DNA from: Planctomycetaceae bacterium | GTDB taxonomy: Bacteria > Planctomycetota > Planctomycetia > Planctomycetales > Planctomycetaceae | DNA length: 64,000 bases | Direction: 5' to 3' | Assembly: GCA_024742875.1 (NCBI GenBank) | Contig: JANSXP010000010.1 | Span: 1-64,000 of the forward strand | Shown: in pieces, positions 25,532-35,431 of the stretch | How the letters are laid out: each line of letters begins with the position of its first letter | Numbering within the stretch: position 1 is the stretch's first letter | Position numbers and translations under genes: made by a program | The notes under the pieces: model-generated | Database searches by the model: none | Told to the model about the DNA's origin: nothing | The model's input: the letters and a program-made list of their open reading frames with translations, nothing else

Positions 25532-26013
25532 AGCCCAGCTCCTTCAAGCATGGGGGTACAGAAACGTTCAGGCAAACACCAGCGATTATAAGTAACGCTT
25601 ACCTAACTTCAACGACCGCACAGACGGCCCGGACCTAACTGCAGAAACGGGAACGCAGCCTCTCAATCACATGTGTGGTATGCCGAAAAAGATGGCCCGA
25701 GTCATGTGGCTGAGGGTTGTGGCTGGGCGACCGCCCTCGTGCCCTCGCAGCCAGGCCCGTGTCGCATTTGCCTGCCTTCGCGGCCGCCCCTCATTCACGC
25801 CCAATCGGTCAGCGCCATTCATCCGACTGTTTCCCACGTATCGACCGCTCGCCGCCCGAACTCGTCGCCGATCGGGGGCAATCAGGACACGAGCGTTCAT
25901 TGTTGGCCGAGTGACGCGGAAATCTGAGTTCTCTTTGCATTCGCCACGAGGCTCTCGGCAATTGCCTCTGATCACCTGAAGTTTGGGATTTTCGCTTGCG
26001 ACCTCTCCGTTTG
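25532..26013. other. 482-bp intergenic region with an atypical GC-rich segment
   Basis: It holds the upstream region of sdhC and the 3' flank of the MFS gene. Bases 25671-25979 can be read without stops in several frames on both strands, but the translations are Arg/Ser/Pro-rich, lack a ribosome site and do not look like a protein. I suspect a non-coding repeat or structured element rather than a gene. No second copy was noticed in this window. Confidence 0.4.
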
Positions 26014-27363
26014 TCAGGTCGTCTGCGTGGAGGCGGACTGCGTCTCTGCATCCTGAGTCGACCAGTGACGAATTTGCCAGCCAGTCGCCACGATCAGCGG
26101 GATGGTTCCCGCCACCATGAACATCTGGCGGTACCCAGCTCCGTCGAAAACATCCAGATCGATAATGCGACCCAGTAACGGGGCCGAAAACGCGGCGCCG
26201 ATATCCAGGCAACCCAGAATCAGATTGGTCCCGCTGCCACGAAACTCAGGCGGAAAAGCGCCCGAACCGAGTGAGACAATCGAGGGAAACAGCAGGGCGT
26301 GTCCGAGGCCACAGAAGCTGGCGGAAAACATCAGGTGCCACCATTCGCTGCACGGCACCAGCGCCCAGATCCCCAGTCCCTGAATCGACAGTCCCAGGGT
26401 GATCAGTCGATAACGACCCACTCGACGGCTGAGCGCCGCTGTCCGCAGGCGAAAGGCAAACGCACAAACGGCATAGGTTGTCCAGAACGTGCCGATGCCC
26501 CCCAGCCTGGCGAAGCGGTTGAATCGTACCAGGTACAGCGACGTGACCGTGAATGTCAGCCCCATGGCCATGGCAATAACGACCACCAGCCCAGGCCAGT
26601 ACGTGCGGGTCAGGCGGATCAGTGACGGACGAACGGCGGAGCCCGTTGTGGCAGAGCCTTTCAGGCAAAACTGAATCAGCACCAGGTACAGCACCATCGC
26701 GGCAATGACCAGCGTGAACACAGACTGGAAAAACCACGTGCGATCATCGCCCGCCATCCGCTGCAGGACGGCGGTCGCCTGTGCGCCAATGATCATGCCG
26801 GCAAAGCCACTGCTGCCCAACAGGGCGATAAACTCGGTCCGCCTTTGCTCCAGGACACTGTTCTGGATGTGAAATGTGCCGCACGTAAACATGCCCGATA
26901 CGCCCACCACAAAACACATCCGCGCCGCATAAACGACCCAGGTCAGTTCTGTCATCCCGGCAAACAGCACGGCCCCCAAAAGCGTGAGCGAGGCCATGCA
27001 GATCCACACCACACGCACGCCGAAGTAATCAATCGACATGCCCAGAATCAACCGCGCAGTGATGGCGGCAATCAATCCTTCTCTGACAATTCGACCCGGC
27101 AGTTCTTCGTAGTAGGTGATTTGTGACTGGCCCTGTGTGGACAGCCATTCGACCCAGTCTGCAAAAATAAACATGGCCGCATTGGCCGTCACCAGTGTGA
27201 GATTGGCCAGATAGGCAAAGACAAAAACGGGGTGTGTGATCCGGTCAATCTGCAGCGGCGGCGTCGCGGGACGACTGTCCGTCATGCGAGCGGCAGTGTG
27301 GGGATTCTCTGAGGATTCGGCAGACTCGTGTGAGGAGGCTTCGGCCGGGGGGCGATTATCCAC
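26014..27363 (-). CDS. Major facilitator superfamily transporter
   Basis: 449 residues with about twelve hydrophobic helices after a roughly 45-residue polar N-terminus. The central loop is polar ([19 protein letters not shown]), and [20 protein letters not shown] near the end is typical of MFS sugar or drug carriers. I chose GTG 27363, which overlaps the stop of the ABC permease by 8 bp and has GGAG six bases upstream; ATG 27285 is an alternative that drops 26 residues. The overlap implies translational coupling to an ABC exporter, an uncommon pairing. Substrate unknown. Confidence 0.85.
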   Translation of the reverse strand: MDNRPPAEASSHESAESSENPHTAARMTDSRPATPPLQIDRITHPVFVFAYLANLTLVTANAAMFIFADWVEWLSTQGQSQITYYEELPGRIVREGLIAAITARLILGMSIDYFGVRVVWICMASLTLLGAVLFAGMTELTWVVYAARMCFVVGVSGMFTCGTFHIQNSVLEQRRTEFIALLGSSGFAGMIIGAQATAVLQRMAGDDRTWFFQSVFTLVIAAMVLYLVLIQFCLKGSATTGSAVRPSLIRLTRTYWPGLVVVIAMAMGLTFTVTSLYLVRFNRFARLGGIGTFWTTYAVCAFAFRLRTAALSRRVGRYRLITLGLSIQGLGIWALVPCSEWWHLMFSASFCGLGHALLFPSIVSLGSGAFPPEFRGSGTNLILGCLDIGAAFSAPLLGRIIDLDVFDGAGYRQMFMVAGTIPLIVATGWQIRHWSTQDAETQSASTQTT

Positions 27364-28204
27364 CGAACGCTCCGTACCGGCGGACGCCGTAATGGAAGGC
27401 GACCCGGTTCAGAATCAGCAGTACGATGATCCAGGCAAACTGTGTGGCCAGTTCCAGCGGCAGAGACTCCACCGGGACTTTGCCCAGCACGATTGCGGCC
27501 GGGAAGTAGGCCAGATAGCGAAATGGCAGATAGAACACCCAGGGGATCCACTCGGCAATCCACTCCAGCGGAATCATGTGACCGGAGAGAAAGTAATTCA
27601 TCATCATGTAGATGAAGATCAGCGAGCTGACTTCCAGAAACCAGAAGGAAATCAGACCGATGAGGGCCTCAATGAGAAATCCGATCAGAAACGACATCAC
27701 CAGCGAGGCCACCACGGCCGCCAGCACAGTTGGCGATGGCCACCCCGGCAGGTAGTCGCGACACAGCCAGAACACCAGACAAAACGGACCGGCTGCGACT
27801 ACGTAATACACCAGCTTATGCGCCACACGGTGCCAGAACAGATAGTCCAGCATGTCGACCGGTTGCAGAAGGTACTTACGAACCGAGCCGTCACGCACCG
27901 ACATCGCGATGCCGTTGGCCAGGCCGGGCATGCTGGAGAAGGCCCGCGCAACCATCACCAGCAGGTAATAGGACACCATCGCTGAGTAGGTGTAGCCGTT
28001 GAGCGCGCGGTCACGATCTCCCGCGAAGATCGCACTCCACAGAAAAACCTGTGTGATGATCGGCAGAAAGCGGACCAGCGTCGAGAAGGCAAAGTCACCG
28101 CGATAGACCAGTCGTTCTTCTGTCGCGGTCCGCAGAATCAGCCACTTGATCCGCACAGAGGCGGACAGCCTGGACCAGAATGATTCCGTCGAAACAGCAG
28201 ACAT
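27356..28204 (-). CDS. ABC-2 family exporter permease (DUF990-like)
   Basis: 282 residues with six predicted helices. The block [35 protein letters not shown] and the [12 protein letters not shown] segment are typical of the DUF990/ABC2_membrane_6 family. These permeases usually come as two adjacent genes with one ATPase. Here only one follows the ATPase (28293), and an MFS gene occupies the usual place of the second. It may work as a homodimer. Substrate unknown. Confidence 0.85.
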   Translation of the reverse strand: MSAVSTESFWSRLSASVRIKWLILRTATEERLVYRGDFAFSTLVRFLPIITQVFLWSAIFAGDRDRALNGYTYSAMVSYYLLVMVARAFSSMPGLANGIAMSVRDGSVRKYLLQPVDMLDYLFWHRVAHKLVYYVVAAGPFCLVFWLCRDYLPGWPSPTVLAAVVASLVMSFLIGFLIEALIGLISFWFLEVSSLIFIYMMMNYFLSGHMIPLEWIAEWIPWVFYLPFRYLAYFPAAIVLGKVPVESLPLELATQFAWIIVLLILNRVAFHYGVRRYGAFGG

Positions 28205-28292
28205 GAGGAAGCGGCGGGTGAACGAGTTAACAAAAAGCAGTCAGAGAACAGTGGGCGAAGGCCAGACGACGATAAGCAGCAGACAGACCGAA

Positions 28293-29282
28293 TCAGGCAG
28301 CAGGCTCCTCATCTGAAGCGAACAGTTCGGCAATCACATCTTCCAGCGGTCGCTCAGAGACGCTGATGTCCTCGATGTCGTACTGCTGCAGAATGGCGGA
28401 AAGAGCCTCTGAGACCCGCTGCCGTTCGATCTGCAGCCGAATCATGGGACCGCGATCTTCCAGCACGACACCAAACCGATCGATTCCGTTCGGCTCACTG
28501 CCGCTGGCAAAATGAAGTTCGATGATTTTGTGCTGGCTGAATCGATCCACGATTTCCGCCAGGGCGCCGTCATGAATCACGTTGCCTTTGTTAATGACAA
28601 TGGCTCGATCGCACAGCGCTTCCACATCTTTCATATAGTGGCTGGTGAGAATGACTGTGATTCCCTGTTCCGCCTGATATTTGCGAAGAAACTGCTGCAC
28701 ACGCCGCTGACTGACGACATCCAGTCCGATCGTTGGTTCGTCTAGAAACAAAACGTCCGGTCGATGGAGCAGGGCGGCGATCAGTTCCATCCGCATGCGT
28801 TCGCCCAGCGACAGTTCCCTGACGGGCTGCTGCATGAGGTCTGTCACCTGCAGCAGTTCCGTTAACTCCTCGAGGCGGGAATCATAATCCGGCCCACTAA
28901 TCCGGTAGATTTCCTTGTGCAGGCGGAACGATTCCTGCGCCGGCAAATCCCACCATAGCTGTTCTTTCTGTCCGGTGACCAGAGAGAATCGTCTCCGGTA
29001 AGCATCCTCACGTTTCCACGGCACATGACCCAAAACGGTGGCCGTTCCGGACGTGGGAACAATCAATCCTGACAGCAGCTTCAGGGTGGTCGTCTTGCCG
29101 GCTCCGTTGGGGCCCAGAAAGGCCAGCATTTCCCCTTCGTCGATCGTAAATGATACGTCGCGCACGGCGTGAACTTCGCTGAATTCACGGTGCAGCAGGC
29201 CCTTCAACGAGGCCATCAGGCCCTCTCGTTTGCGGTACACCTTATAGGTGCGGCATAAATTCCGGACTTCGATCGCTGGCAT
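28293..29282 (-). CDS. ABC exporter ATPase subunit
   Basis: 329 residues from ATG 29282 ([16 protein letters not shown]), the usual family start; a TTG at 29351 is a weaker option. Walker A is [10 protein letters not shown]-loop GQKEQLWW, signature [11 protein letters not shown], Walker [13 protein letters not shown], and the switch His is in [15 protein letters not shown]-terminal domain of about 90 residues follows, as in ABC-2 exporters of the DUF990 type. It energises the adjacent permease, 88 bp downstream. It ends EEPAA. Confidence 0.9.
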   Translation of the reverse strand: MPAIEVRNLCRTYKVYRKREGLMASLKGLLHREFSEVHAVRDVSFTIDEGEMLAFLGPNGAGKTTTLKLLSGLIVPTSGTATVLGHVPWKREDAYRRRFSLVTGQKEQLWWDLPAQESFRLHKEIYRISGPDYDSRLEELTELLQVTDLMQQPVRELSLGERMRMELIAALLHRPDVLFLDEPTIGLDVVSQRRVQQFLRKYQAEQGITVILTSHYMKDVEALCDRAIVINKGNVIHDGALAEIVDRFSQHKIIELHFASGSEPNGIDRFGVVLEDRGPMIRLQIERQRVSEALSAILQQYDIEDISVSERPLEDVIAELFASDEEPAA

Positions 29283-29395
29283 CAGAGGATGGTAGTCGAC
29301 CGGCCCGGTGGCACCAGTTTGCTGGTCGCTGGGGCGCGAAAAACTCGTCAATCAGACACGCTTCACCAGTCCTGAGACAAAACGGCCAACTGGCG

Positions 29396-30862
29396 TCAGT
29401 CACGTGACAGCGGTCGATGCGCGTCGCTGATTGCTGTCTGCAGTTTGGCCGCCACATCCGGTCGGCCGGCCGCGATGTCGTTTTGCTCGAATGGGTCCTG
29501 GCTGAGGTCGAACACCTCCATCGCTTTGCCGTTTCGCAGGTACCCTTTCCACTGGCCAATTCGCACGGCCTGAGAGTAGATCTTCTGCTGTGTTCCCGTA
29601 CAAAACTCCCAGTAAAGATACGGATGGCGCGCCTGTCGCTGAGTATCGCCCAGCAGCGTGGGCAAAAAGGAGATGCCATCGCAGCTGTCCGGGCGTGGCT
29701 GTCCGGTCAGTTCTGCGAGCGTGGGCAGTACATCCTGAAAACAACTGGCGTGCTGGCTGGTGCCCGGAGCAATGGTGCCAGGCCAGCGGACGAGAAACGG
29801 TGTGCGTATCCCGCCTTCGTGCATGTCCCTTTTGTGCCCGCGCAGTCCGCCGGTCGAATTCCAGAAGATCGGATCGTGACCGCCTTCCTTGTGGGCGCCG
29901 TTGTCACTGCTGAACATCACAATCGTGTTGTTATCGATATTCAGGGTCTGCAGCAGATCGAGAATCGTGCCCACTTCGTTGTCCAGATTTTCCATCATGG
30001 CGGCAAAGCCGGCGATGGGATTCTGCACGCTCGGGCAGTTCTCACCACCCGCGGAATACTTTCCGATTTTCGTGTCAAACTGAGGAAAGACTTTGCGCCA
30101 CTTTTCGTGCAGTTCCGGCGGTGCGTGCATGGCCGCATGCGGCACGGCTGTGGGGATGTAGCAGAAGAAGGGACGCTTTGCCTGGGCATTTCGAGTGATG
30201 AAGGACCGAGCCTGATCCATCACCCGGTCATGAATGAAGGTGCCAGGCTCAAGCGGAATCTCTTTGCCGTTGTGCACTGCCGTTGAGGGGTAATAAGTGT
30301 GGGCGATGGTCTGGCTCTTCCAGCCATAGAATTCGTCGAATCCGTGCGACAGAGGATTTGACGCACCTTCCTGATGCGTGTGACCCAGCCCCCATTTACC
30401 AAAGGCGCCCGTGCTGTAGCCTGCCGCTTTCATGACTTCCGGCAGAACCGTCATTGGCTCATCCAGCGCGGCGCCCACTTCGCCTTTCAGGTTGCCCCGC
30501 AGATAAACGTGTCCTGAATGCTGGCCCGTCATCAGCACCGCACGAGACGGACTGCAGACCGTGTTGCCTGAATAATGGTCGGTAAACTTCAGACCCTCAC
30601 TGGCCAGTCGGTCTATGTTGGGCGTGTGAAGTTTGGTCTGGCCATAGCATGACAGGTCGCCATAGCCCAGGTCATCGGCGAGAATGTAAATGACATTGGG
30701 CCGCTCGTTTGCGGAGGCAGTCGGGACCTGACAAATGCCGGTAATCAGCAGGCTGGCCGTCACCCAGGTCCGCAGCAGAGGGGAGGGCAGGACGATTGGA
30801 ACGACGACTGGCATGGCTGCTGGCGTGGCTGCTGGCGTGGCGACAGGCGTGATGACTGGCAT
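29396..30862 (-). CDS. Type I sulfatase, secreted
   Basis: 488 residues. N-terminal blocks NVIYILADDLGYGD (metal-binding Asp pair near residues 63-64) and CSPSRAVLMTG are the sulfatase signature; Cys103 is converted to formylglycine. SSDNGAHKEGGHDP and GGIRTPFLVRWPG are other family blocks. The closest recalled group is arylsulfatase A-like. ATG 30862 follows ACGGAGCAACATC. The first 30 residues are an unusual tetrapeptide repeat encoded by a 12-bp DNA repeat; a later Met (30814) would give a more ordinary signal peptide ending PTASA. It acts in the periplasm or outside, removing sulfate from glycans. Confidence 0.92.
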   Translation of the reverse strand: MPVITPVATPAATPAAMPVVVPIVLPSPLLRTWVTASLLITGICQVPTASANERPNVIYILADDLGYGDLSCYGQTKLHTPNIDRLASEGLKFTDHYSGNTVCSPSRAVLMTGQHSGHVYLRGNLKGEVGAALDEPMTVLPEVMKAAGYSTGAFGKWGLGHTHQEGASNPLSHGFDEFYGWKSQTIAHTYYPSTAVHNGKEIPLEPGTFIHDRVMDQARSFITRNAQAKRPFFCYIPTAVPHAAMHAPPELHEKWRKVFPQFDTKIGKYSAGGENCPSVQNPIAGFAAMMENLDNEVGTILDLLQTLNIDNNTIVMFSSDNGAHKEGGHDPIFWNSTGGLRGHKRDMHEGGIRTPFLVRWPGTIAPGTSQHASCFQDVLPTLAELTGQPRPDSCDGISFLPTLLGDTQRQARHPYLYWEFCTGTQQKIYSQAVRIGQWKGYLRNGKAMEVFDLSQDPFEQNDIAAGRPDVAAKLQTAISDAHRPLSRD

Positions 30863-30867
30863 GATGT
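30808..30867. repeat. Five-unit 12-bp tandem repeat inside the sulfatase leader
   Basis: Units on the plus strand: CTGGCATGGCTG, CTGGCGTGGCTG, CTGGCGTGGCGA, CAGGCGTGATGA and CTGGCATGATGT. The length is a multiple of three, so copy-number change would keep the sulfatase frame. On the protein it gives ITPV, ATPA, ATPA and AMPV repeats before the hydrophobic core. Confidence 0.85.
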
Positions 30868-30995
30868 TGCTCCGTTTCTCGCAGGAGCGGGACAGCTTAG
30901 CCGTCACTTGCCGAACTGTCACGTGAATGCCTCGGCTGAGCGACCACCGTGGGGTCATCGACTGCCGCAACGCGGCTGTCGATTGCCGGATCCTG

Positions 30996-32126
30996 CTACA
31001 TGCGGCTCACAAAACGAATCACGAAGGCATCGTCAAAAGCGGTGTGGCCCGGCTGTCCTCGCAGTTCCATTTCCCGACCAAACACATAGCCAAACTCCAC
31101 CGACGATGTGTCGCCATCATCATCAGCCGACTGGAAGCCAATCAGCACTCGGTAGTCGCGGTACGTGACCACATGCTCGATACCATCGTCCACATCCCAC
31201 GTGTCCCCGCCCAGTCGGCCAGTGATGTACATGCGTTGAGACTTGCTGAACGCATAGTCAATGCGTGGCCGGGGAAAAATCAGATCAAATCGCAGCGCCG
31301 GATGGGCGGGAGGCCGCCAGGAGATTCCCGCCACCGGCAGCACGCTGATGTCATCGCGATCGAGATAGTCGGCTCCGAAAACGAAGTCGGTGCACTCATT
31401 TATGTGAAACATGCCAACAGCGTGAGAGGGAAAGCGAACGCCTTCCCGAGCGCTGCCATCAAAATCGCTGAACACTCCGATGCGAGCCGACAGGTCGTAA
31501 CTGAATCGATTCGAAAACTGTCCCTGCTTCTGATAGCCGGCGGAGAATTCATAAACCCGCGCGGGCAATGGCACCGAGTGTGGGCCGGACAGCCACGTCA
31601 TGTTGAAGGCCATCTTCAGCCCCTCATCTTCGTCGCGTTCCAGGTAAGGCGCATATCGCCATTCCACCAGGCCAAAGTTCTGTCCGTTGCCGGGCAGCCA
31701 TGCCAGACCGGACTCTGCCTGTCGATAGCGACGGTAAGGGGCCCGCTGCAGGATCCACAGGTCCAGTGGCTCCGCCTCCTCGTCATCGTCGTCCGTCTCG
31801 ATGGTTTCCACGACACTGACGGAGAGATCCTGTTCGTGCTGCCCGGCCTGAGGGGCGGGTGTCAGGGAGGTGTCCACCGGCTCGTCCAGATCGGCAGGGA
31901 CCGTGATCTCCACGTCCTCCACAGGTGGCAGCACGATCCATCCGGGGGCCGGCTGCTCTGCGGGGAGTTGCAGAACGGCGGGCTCATCCGCCGCAGGGGG
32001 CAGCGTAATCTCGCCCAAACTTGTCTCATCGGCCTGGCAGCTGGCAGCGATCAGCAGGCTGAACACAATGTCAATCAGATTCACGCGGTCATTGACGCGG
32101 GGCCTCGTTGCTGTTTGCTCGCTCAT
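30996..32126 (-). CDS. DUF6268-like outer-membrane beta-barrel protein
   Basis: 376 residues. ATG 32126 (MSEQTATRPRVND) has AGAGG seven bases upstream. A hydrophobic stretch (NLIDIVFSLLIAAS) serves as the signal. Residues 40-130 are Pro/Asp/Glu-rich, including DDDDEEAEP. The rest alternates hydrophobic and polar residues with many aromatics (WRYAPYLERDEDEGLKMAFN, SYDLSARIGVFSDFD, DDAFVIRFVSRM), as expected for a barrel ending in a C-terminal strand. I recall DUF6268 proteins of this kind in planctomycetes. Function unknown. Confidence 0.72.
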   Translation of the reverse strand: MSEQTATRPRVNDRVNLIDIVFSLLIAASCQADETSLGEITLPPAADEPAVLQLPAEQPAPGWIVLPPVEDVEITVPADLDEPVDTSLTPAPQAGQHEQDLSVSVVETIETDDDDEEAEPLDLWILQRAPYRRYRQAESGLAWLPGNGQNFGLVEWRYAPYLERDEDEGLKMAFNMTWLSGPHSVPLPARVYEFSAGYQKQGQFSNRFSYDLSARIGVFSDFDGSAREGVRFPSHAVGMFHINECTDFVFGADYLDRDDISVLPVAGISWRPPAHPALRFDLIFPRPRIDYAFSKSQRMYITGRLGGDTWDVDDGIEHVVTYRDYRVLIGFQSADDDGDTSSVEFGYVFGREMELRGQPGHTAFDDAFVIRFVSRM

Positions 32127-32361
32127 GCTCATTCCTCTGGTCGGGGAACTGGCAGTGTGTGGGCAACCACAGAACGTCACAAGCCGAGTTTGCCGCGGCT
32201 CATCAGATATTCGGCTCTGTTTTAGGAGCAGCAGCCGAGGACTGCTGTTTGTGCCGCTTGTGGATCAGATCGCGACACTCCTGTCCTGTGACAGCGGCAG
32301 AATTCCGGGCGTGCCCGCGATTCTCGGCATCATTTTGACAACGAATTTGCTGGGCAGGTGT

Positions 32362-32565
32362 TCACATGCCCAGTAGGCCACGCAACGGGCGGATGATCCA
32401 GCGACGGGCAAAACTGTTGGGATTGGGGGCGAGGAAGGTGTCTCCGCAGTTCTTGCAGCGAACCTGGCGACGCATCAGCAGGCGGGAGGCCATTCCGATC
32501 CCGCGCGAATTGACAGGCTGACAGGGGACGTACGGTCCACAGTTGGGACAGTTGAATGGAGTCAT
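32362..32565 (-). CDS. Small zinc-ribbon protein
   Basis: 67 residues from ATG 32565. Two Cys pairs, CPNC (residues 6-9) and CKNC (about residue 43), could bind one zinc. The second is in VRCKNCGDTFLAPN, resembling MJ0042-type ribbons. The C-terminus is basic (FARRWIIRPLRGLLGM). It lies 31 bp downstream of a 38-aa membrane peptide on the same strand, so the two may be co-expressed. Function unknown. Confidence 0.6.
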   Translation of the reverse strand: MTPFNCPNCGPYVPCQPVNSRGIGMASRLLMRRQVRCKNCGDTFLAPNPNSFARRWIIRPLRGLLGM

Positions 32566-32596
32566 GCTTCGGCCCATGCATGAGTGACAGGAAAAA

Positions 32597-32713
32597 CTAC
32601 TGGTGCACCTGCTCTTCGACTGTCTCCCGATTGCGGATCTGTCGGTACCTGCCACACACAGCGGCCGCACACCAGCAAACAACGGCCGCGCAACTTACCT
32701 GAACAATTTCCAT
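32597..32713 (-). CDS. Possible 38-residue Cys-rich single-helix membrane peptide
   Basis: ATG 32713 is preceded by AGAGGGGAACAACG, one of the best ribosome sites in the window. The product starts MEIVQVSCAAVVCWCAAAVC, a hydrophobic segment with four cysteines, followed by a charged tail (GRYRQIRNRETVEEQVHQ). The frame extends upstream to 32887 but that part lacks a ribosome site. It is the upstream partner of the zinc-ribbon gene. Short length makes this uncertain. Confidence 0.4.
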   Translation of the reverse strand: MEIVQVSCAAVVCWCAAAVCGRYRQIRNRETVEEQVHQ

Positions 32714-33007
32714 CGTTGTTCCCCTCTTGTCAGTGCCTGCAGATCCAGCAGGCACTCGTGCCATTTTGTTCGTCAGAAGAATCCCCGCTGGGCACATTCC
32801 AGTGGGAATTTGCACCCTGACGAGGTGCAGTGGAACCTCACTGCACTCTTCGTGCCGATCTAAAATGACTGCGATTTTTTTTGCCACGTTGGCTATTGCA
32901 GGGGATCGCGTGCAACGTCAGATGCCCGCCAGGGAATACGGGAAAACCGGACTGCCCTGGTGGATGCGATACGCGGAAGGTGATCAGTTGAGCAGGCCTG
33001 GGGAATG
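32714..33007. other. Intergenic region, no gene seen
   Basis: It probably holds the promoter of the small minus-strand pair. A short GAGGTGCAGTGGAACCTCACTG segment near 32820-32845 can form a small hairpin (GAGGT with ACCTC). Nothing else is recognisable. Confidence 0.4.
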
Positions 33008-33039
33008 AAAAAAGGCCACCAGGGAATGCCCGGTGGCCT
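33008..33039 (-). terminator. Intrinsic terminator of the Prc-type protease gene
   Basis: On the minus strand: GGCCACC, 11-nt loop, GGTGGCC, then six T. It lies 27 bp after the stop of the protease gene. Confidence 0.9.
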
Positions 33040-33065
33040 CAAAGGTCTGATCGTCTGTCCAGACG

Positions 33066-35117
33066 TTACTTACGAACTGTCTGCTGAGCCTTGATCAGGT
33101 CAGTATAGTCGAGGGTGATATTCAGCAGCTCGCGGTTGTAGGCATCGTCCGAGAAGATGTCCTTCTTGTCCGAATTCCCGCTCGCGTTCTTAATCGTTTC
33201 CTCTTCTTCTTTCTTCTCGCGTTCCAGCTCTTCTTCTTCCTGACGCAATACAGACTCGTTGAGCGAGACCGTCTTGCGATTTTTGCGTTCCAGGTATCGT
33301 TCGATGGCGACCTGCAACTTTTGGAAGTCTTCGTCTTTGCTCAAACGCTCCCTGCTGCGGGCAGCCAGCTGTCCGGCAGTCGCGTCGCTCACGTAAGAAC
33401 TGAACGGACGATAATCGGCCTGCGGGATGCGATCGAATTCCAAAGCGTTATCGAGCGAGTCTTCGCCGATGTCGCGATGATTCAGCAGCGAGGGGAGGAT
33501 CACGTCGGAAACGACGCCTTTGTTCTGGGTGCTGTCACCATTGACGCGATAGAACTTGCTGATCGTCAGTTTCAAAGCGCCCCGATCTTTGCCAAACAGC
33601 GCCAGACGGTTGGCCACATTCATCACATTCTGTACCGAGCCTTTGCCGTGAGTCGTTTTGTCGCCCACGACAATGCCACGGCGATAGTCCTTGATCGCAC
33701 CAGCGAAAATCTCTGAGGCAGAGGCCGACAGACGATTGCAGACAACAACCATCGGCTTGCGCCATGACATGTTGCGGTCTTCGTCCTTGTAGGCGGTCAC
33801 TTCGTTGTTGCGTTCACGCACCTGTACGACGGGGCCGCTGGGGATGAACAGTCCGGACACTTCAATCGCTTCGCTCAAAGCGCCTCCACCATTCCACCGC
33901 AGATCCACGATCAGTGCCTCGACGCCCTGTTCGTTGAATCGCTGGAGGACCTGTCGTACGTCGCGGCTGGTGCTCTTGAAGTTGCCACCCTGTGAAGCTC
34001 CCTGGAAGTCCCGGTAGAAAGAGGGAATGTTCAGGATGCCGATTTTGGCCGTGCGGCCGTCAATCCATTCTGCTGATTCCACAATCTTGCCTTTGACCTC
34101 CTGCTCGGTCAGCTTCACACGCTGACGCGTCATGGTGTACGACTCAATGCCGCCGGCTTCTTTCTTCACTTCCAAAGTGACGGTGGTGCCCTCTGCACCG
34201 CGGATCTTGTCAACCACGCGGGACAGTTTCATTTCCACCACATCGATGTTCTCTTCAGGGCCGGCTGGGCCGTCGGGGTCCACACCAATGATCTTGTCAC
34301 CCTTGATCAGCTTGCCGTGCGCGGCCGCGGCTCCGCCTTTGAGGACTTCTTCCACCACCGTGTAGCCGTCGTCATACTTCAGTCGGGCGCCAATTCCTTT
34401 CAGTTCCAGCTTCATCTGAATCTGAAACTCTTCCAGCGTCTGTGGCGACATGTAGCTGGAATGTGGATCGAGGCAGTGTGTCAGTGACGACAGATAAAGT
34501 TCGAGGATCTCGTGACCTTCGGTCTGTCCCATCAGGTTGCGATTGCCTTTGTAGCGGCGGTGCAGACGCTTACGCCCTTCGGCCAGATCCGTGTCATCCA
34601 GCTTCAGCAGCAACAGGTCAAATTTGATACGGCGACGCCAGCGTTCAAACAGCTCCTCACTGGTCTTTGCCCAGTCCAGGTCATCGGGGTCGACCACAAT
34701 TTCCTCGTCGACGGTGAAGTCGTGTTCGGCGTCGATCAGCTTGTCGATCATCGGCGCTCGTTCCTGCATGCGGGCCAGGAACCTGTCAAAAACGAGGCCG
34801 GCAAATTTCACATCACCGGAGCGGATTTTGTCATCCAGGATGTTCTCATACTCTTTGAAGGCGTCGATATCGGACTGCAGGAAATACAGCTTCTGGGGAT
34901 CCCAGATGTCCACATAACGCTCCAGCAGATGCGAGGAGATCCCATCGTCAATGGCTGGGTGGTTGATGTGGCCGGACCGGACCATATCGGCCACCATGCG
35001 GGCCGTCTTGCCGTCATCATCCGTCACTTCGCCAAGATCTGAGGCGTGGGCCGCAGTGGCCAGCACCGACAGCGTGAGTGCGGTCACCGCGGTGAATGCG
35101 GTCAGTCTGGTTTTCAT
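33066..35117 (-). CDS. prc: Carboxy-terminal (tail-specific) processing protease, Prc-type
   Basis: 683 residues from ATG 35117 with a signal peptide (MKTRLTAFTAVTALTLSVLA...AHAS). An N-terminal helical region with YVDIWDPQKLYFLQSDIDAF is typical of Prc/Tsp. A PDZ domain (about residues 245-335, GIGARLKYDDGYTVVEEVLKGG) follows. The S41 core carries the catalytic Ser in RLSASASEIFAGAIKDY near residue 467 and the Lys in GDKTTHGKGSVQ near 490. The C-terminus is a Glu/Lys coiled coil. It cleaves periplasmic proteins from non-polar C-termini; Ala-Ala ends, as on the polysaccharide enzymes, are in principle such ends. It is monocistronic. Confidence 0.93.
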   Translation of the reverse strand: MKTRLTAFTAVTALTLSVLATAAHASDLGEVTDDDGKTARMVADMVRSGHINHPAIDDGISSHLLERYVDIWDPQKLYFLQSDIDAFKEYENILDDKIRSGDVKFAGLVFDRFLARMQERAPMIDKLIDAEHDFTVDEEIVVDPDDLDWAKTSEELFERWRRRIKFDLLLLKLDDTDLAEGRKRLHRRYKGNRNLMGQTEGHEILELYLSSLTHCLDPHSSYMSPQTLEEFQIQMKLELKGIGARLKYDDGYTVVEEVLKGGAAAAHGKLIKGDKIIGVDPDGPAGPEENIDVVEMKLSRVVDKIRGAEGTTVTLEVKKEAGGIESYTMTRQRVKLTEQEVKGKIVESAEWIDGRTAKIGILNIPSFYRDFQGASQGGNFKSTSRDVRQVLQRFNEQGVEALIVDLRWNGGGALSEAIEVSGLFIPSGPVVQVRERNNEVTAYKDEDRNMSWRKPMVVVCNRLSASASEIFAGAIKDYRRGIVVGDKTTHGKGSVQNVMNVANRLALFGKDRGALKLTISKFYRVNGDSTQNKGVVSDVILPSLLNHRDIGEDSLDNALEFDRIPQADYRPFSSYVSDATAGQLAARSRERLSKDEDFQKLQVAIERYLERKNRKTVSLNESVLRQEEEELEREKKEEEETIKNASGNSDKKDIFSDDAYNRELLNITLDYTDLIKAQQTVRK

Positions 35118-35431
35118 AATTTCTATCCTTTGATCGGCTCGATGTCCTGCCGGAGGCATCGTGAGTGAACGGTTAAGATTGGCGGCCTGTCGGATCCTAT
35201 GACACAGTTGCGAATCGTCGCAAGGTGTTTGCTGGCATGATCATACAGGCACTCAGCGGTCGGTGAGAAGCGTCCAGACGGGCCACAGGTAACAGTTGCC
35301 AGCACTACCGGACGCTCTTTTCGGGACCAATATGAGTTGGCGCTGTCGAGGCGGTGAACCGCCACAGAAAGTCGCCTCCGGTCAGTTTGTACGGCAAAAC
35401 AAAGGGTTTTCGATAAGCACAGCTGTGAAAA
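35118..35431. other. Intergenic region upstream of the Prc-type protease gene
   Basis: 314 bp between the protease start and the 3' end of the unknown secreted gene. No open frame with protein character and no strong hairpin were seen. It presumably carries the protease promoter. Confidence 0.4.

Noticed and set aside
25667-26212. 181-residue open frame on the minus strand
   Set aside because: Overlaps the MFS gene, Arg-rich and without a ribosome site; treated as part of a possible non-coding element.
30927-32225. 432-residue open frame on the plus strand
   Set aside because: Antisense to the DUF6268-like gene, which has a signal peptide, ribosome site and barrel pattern.
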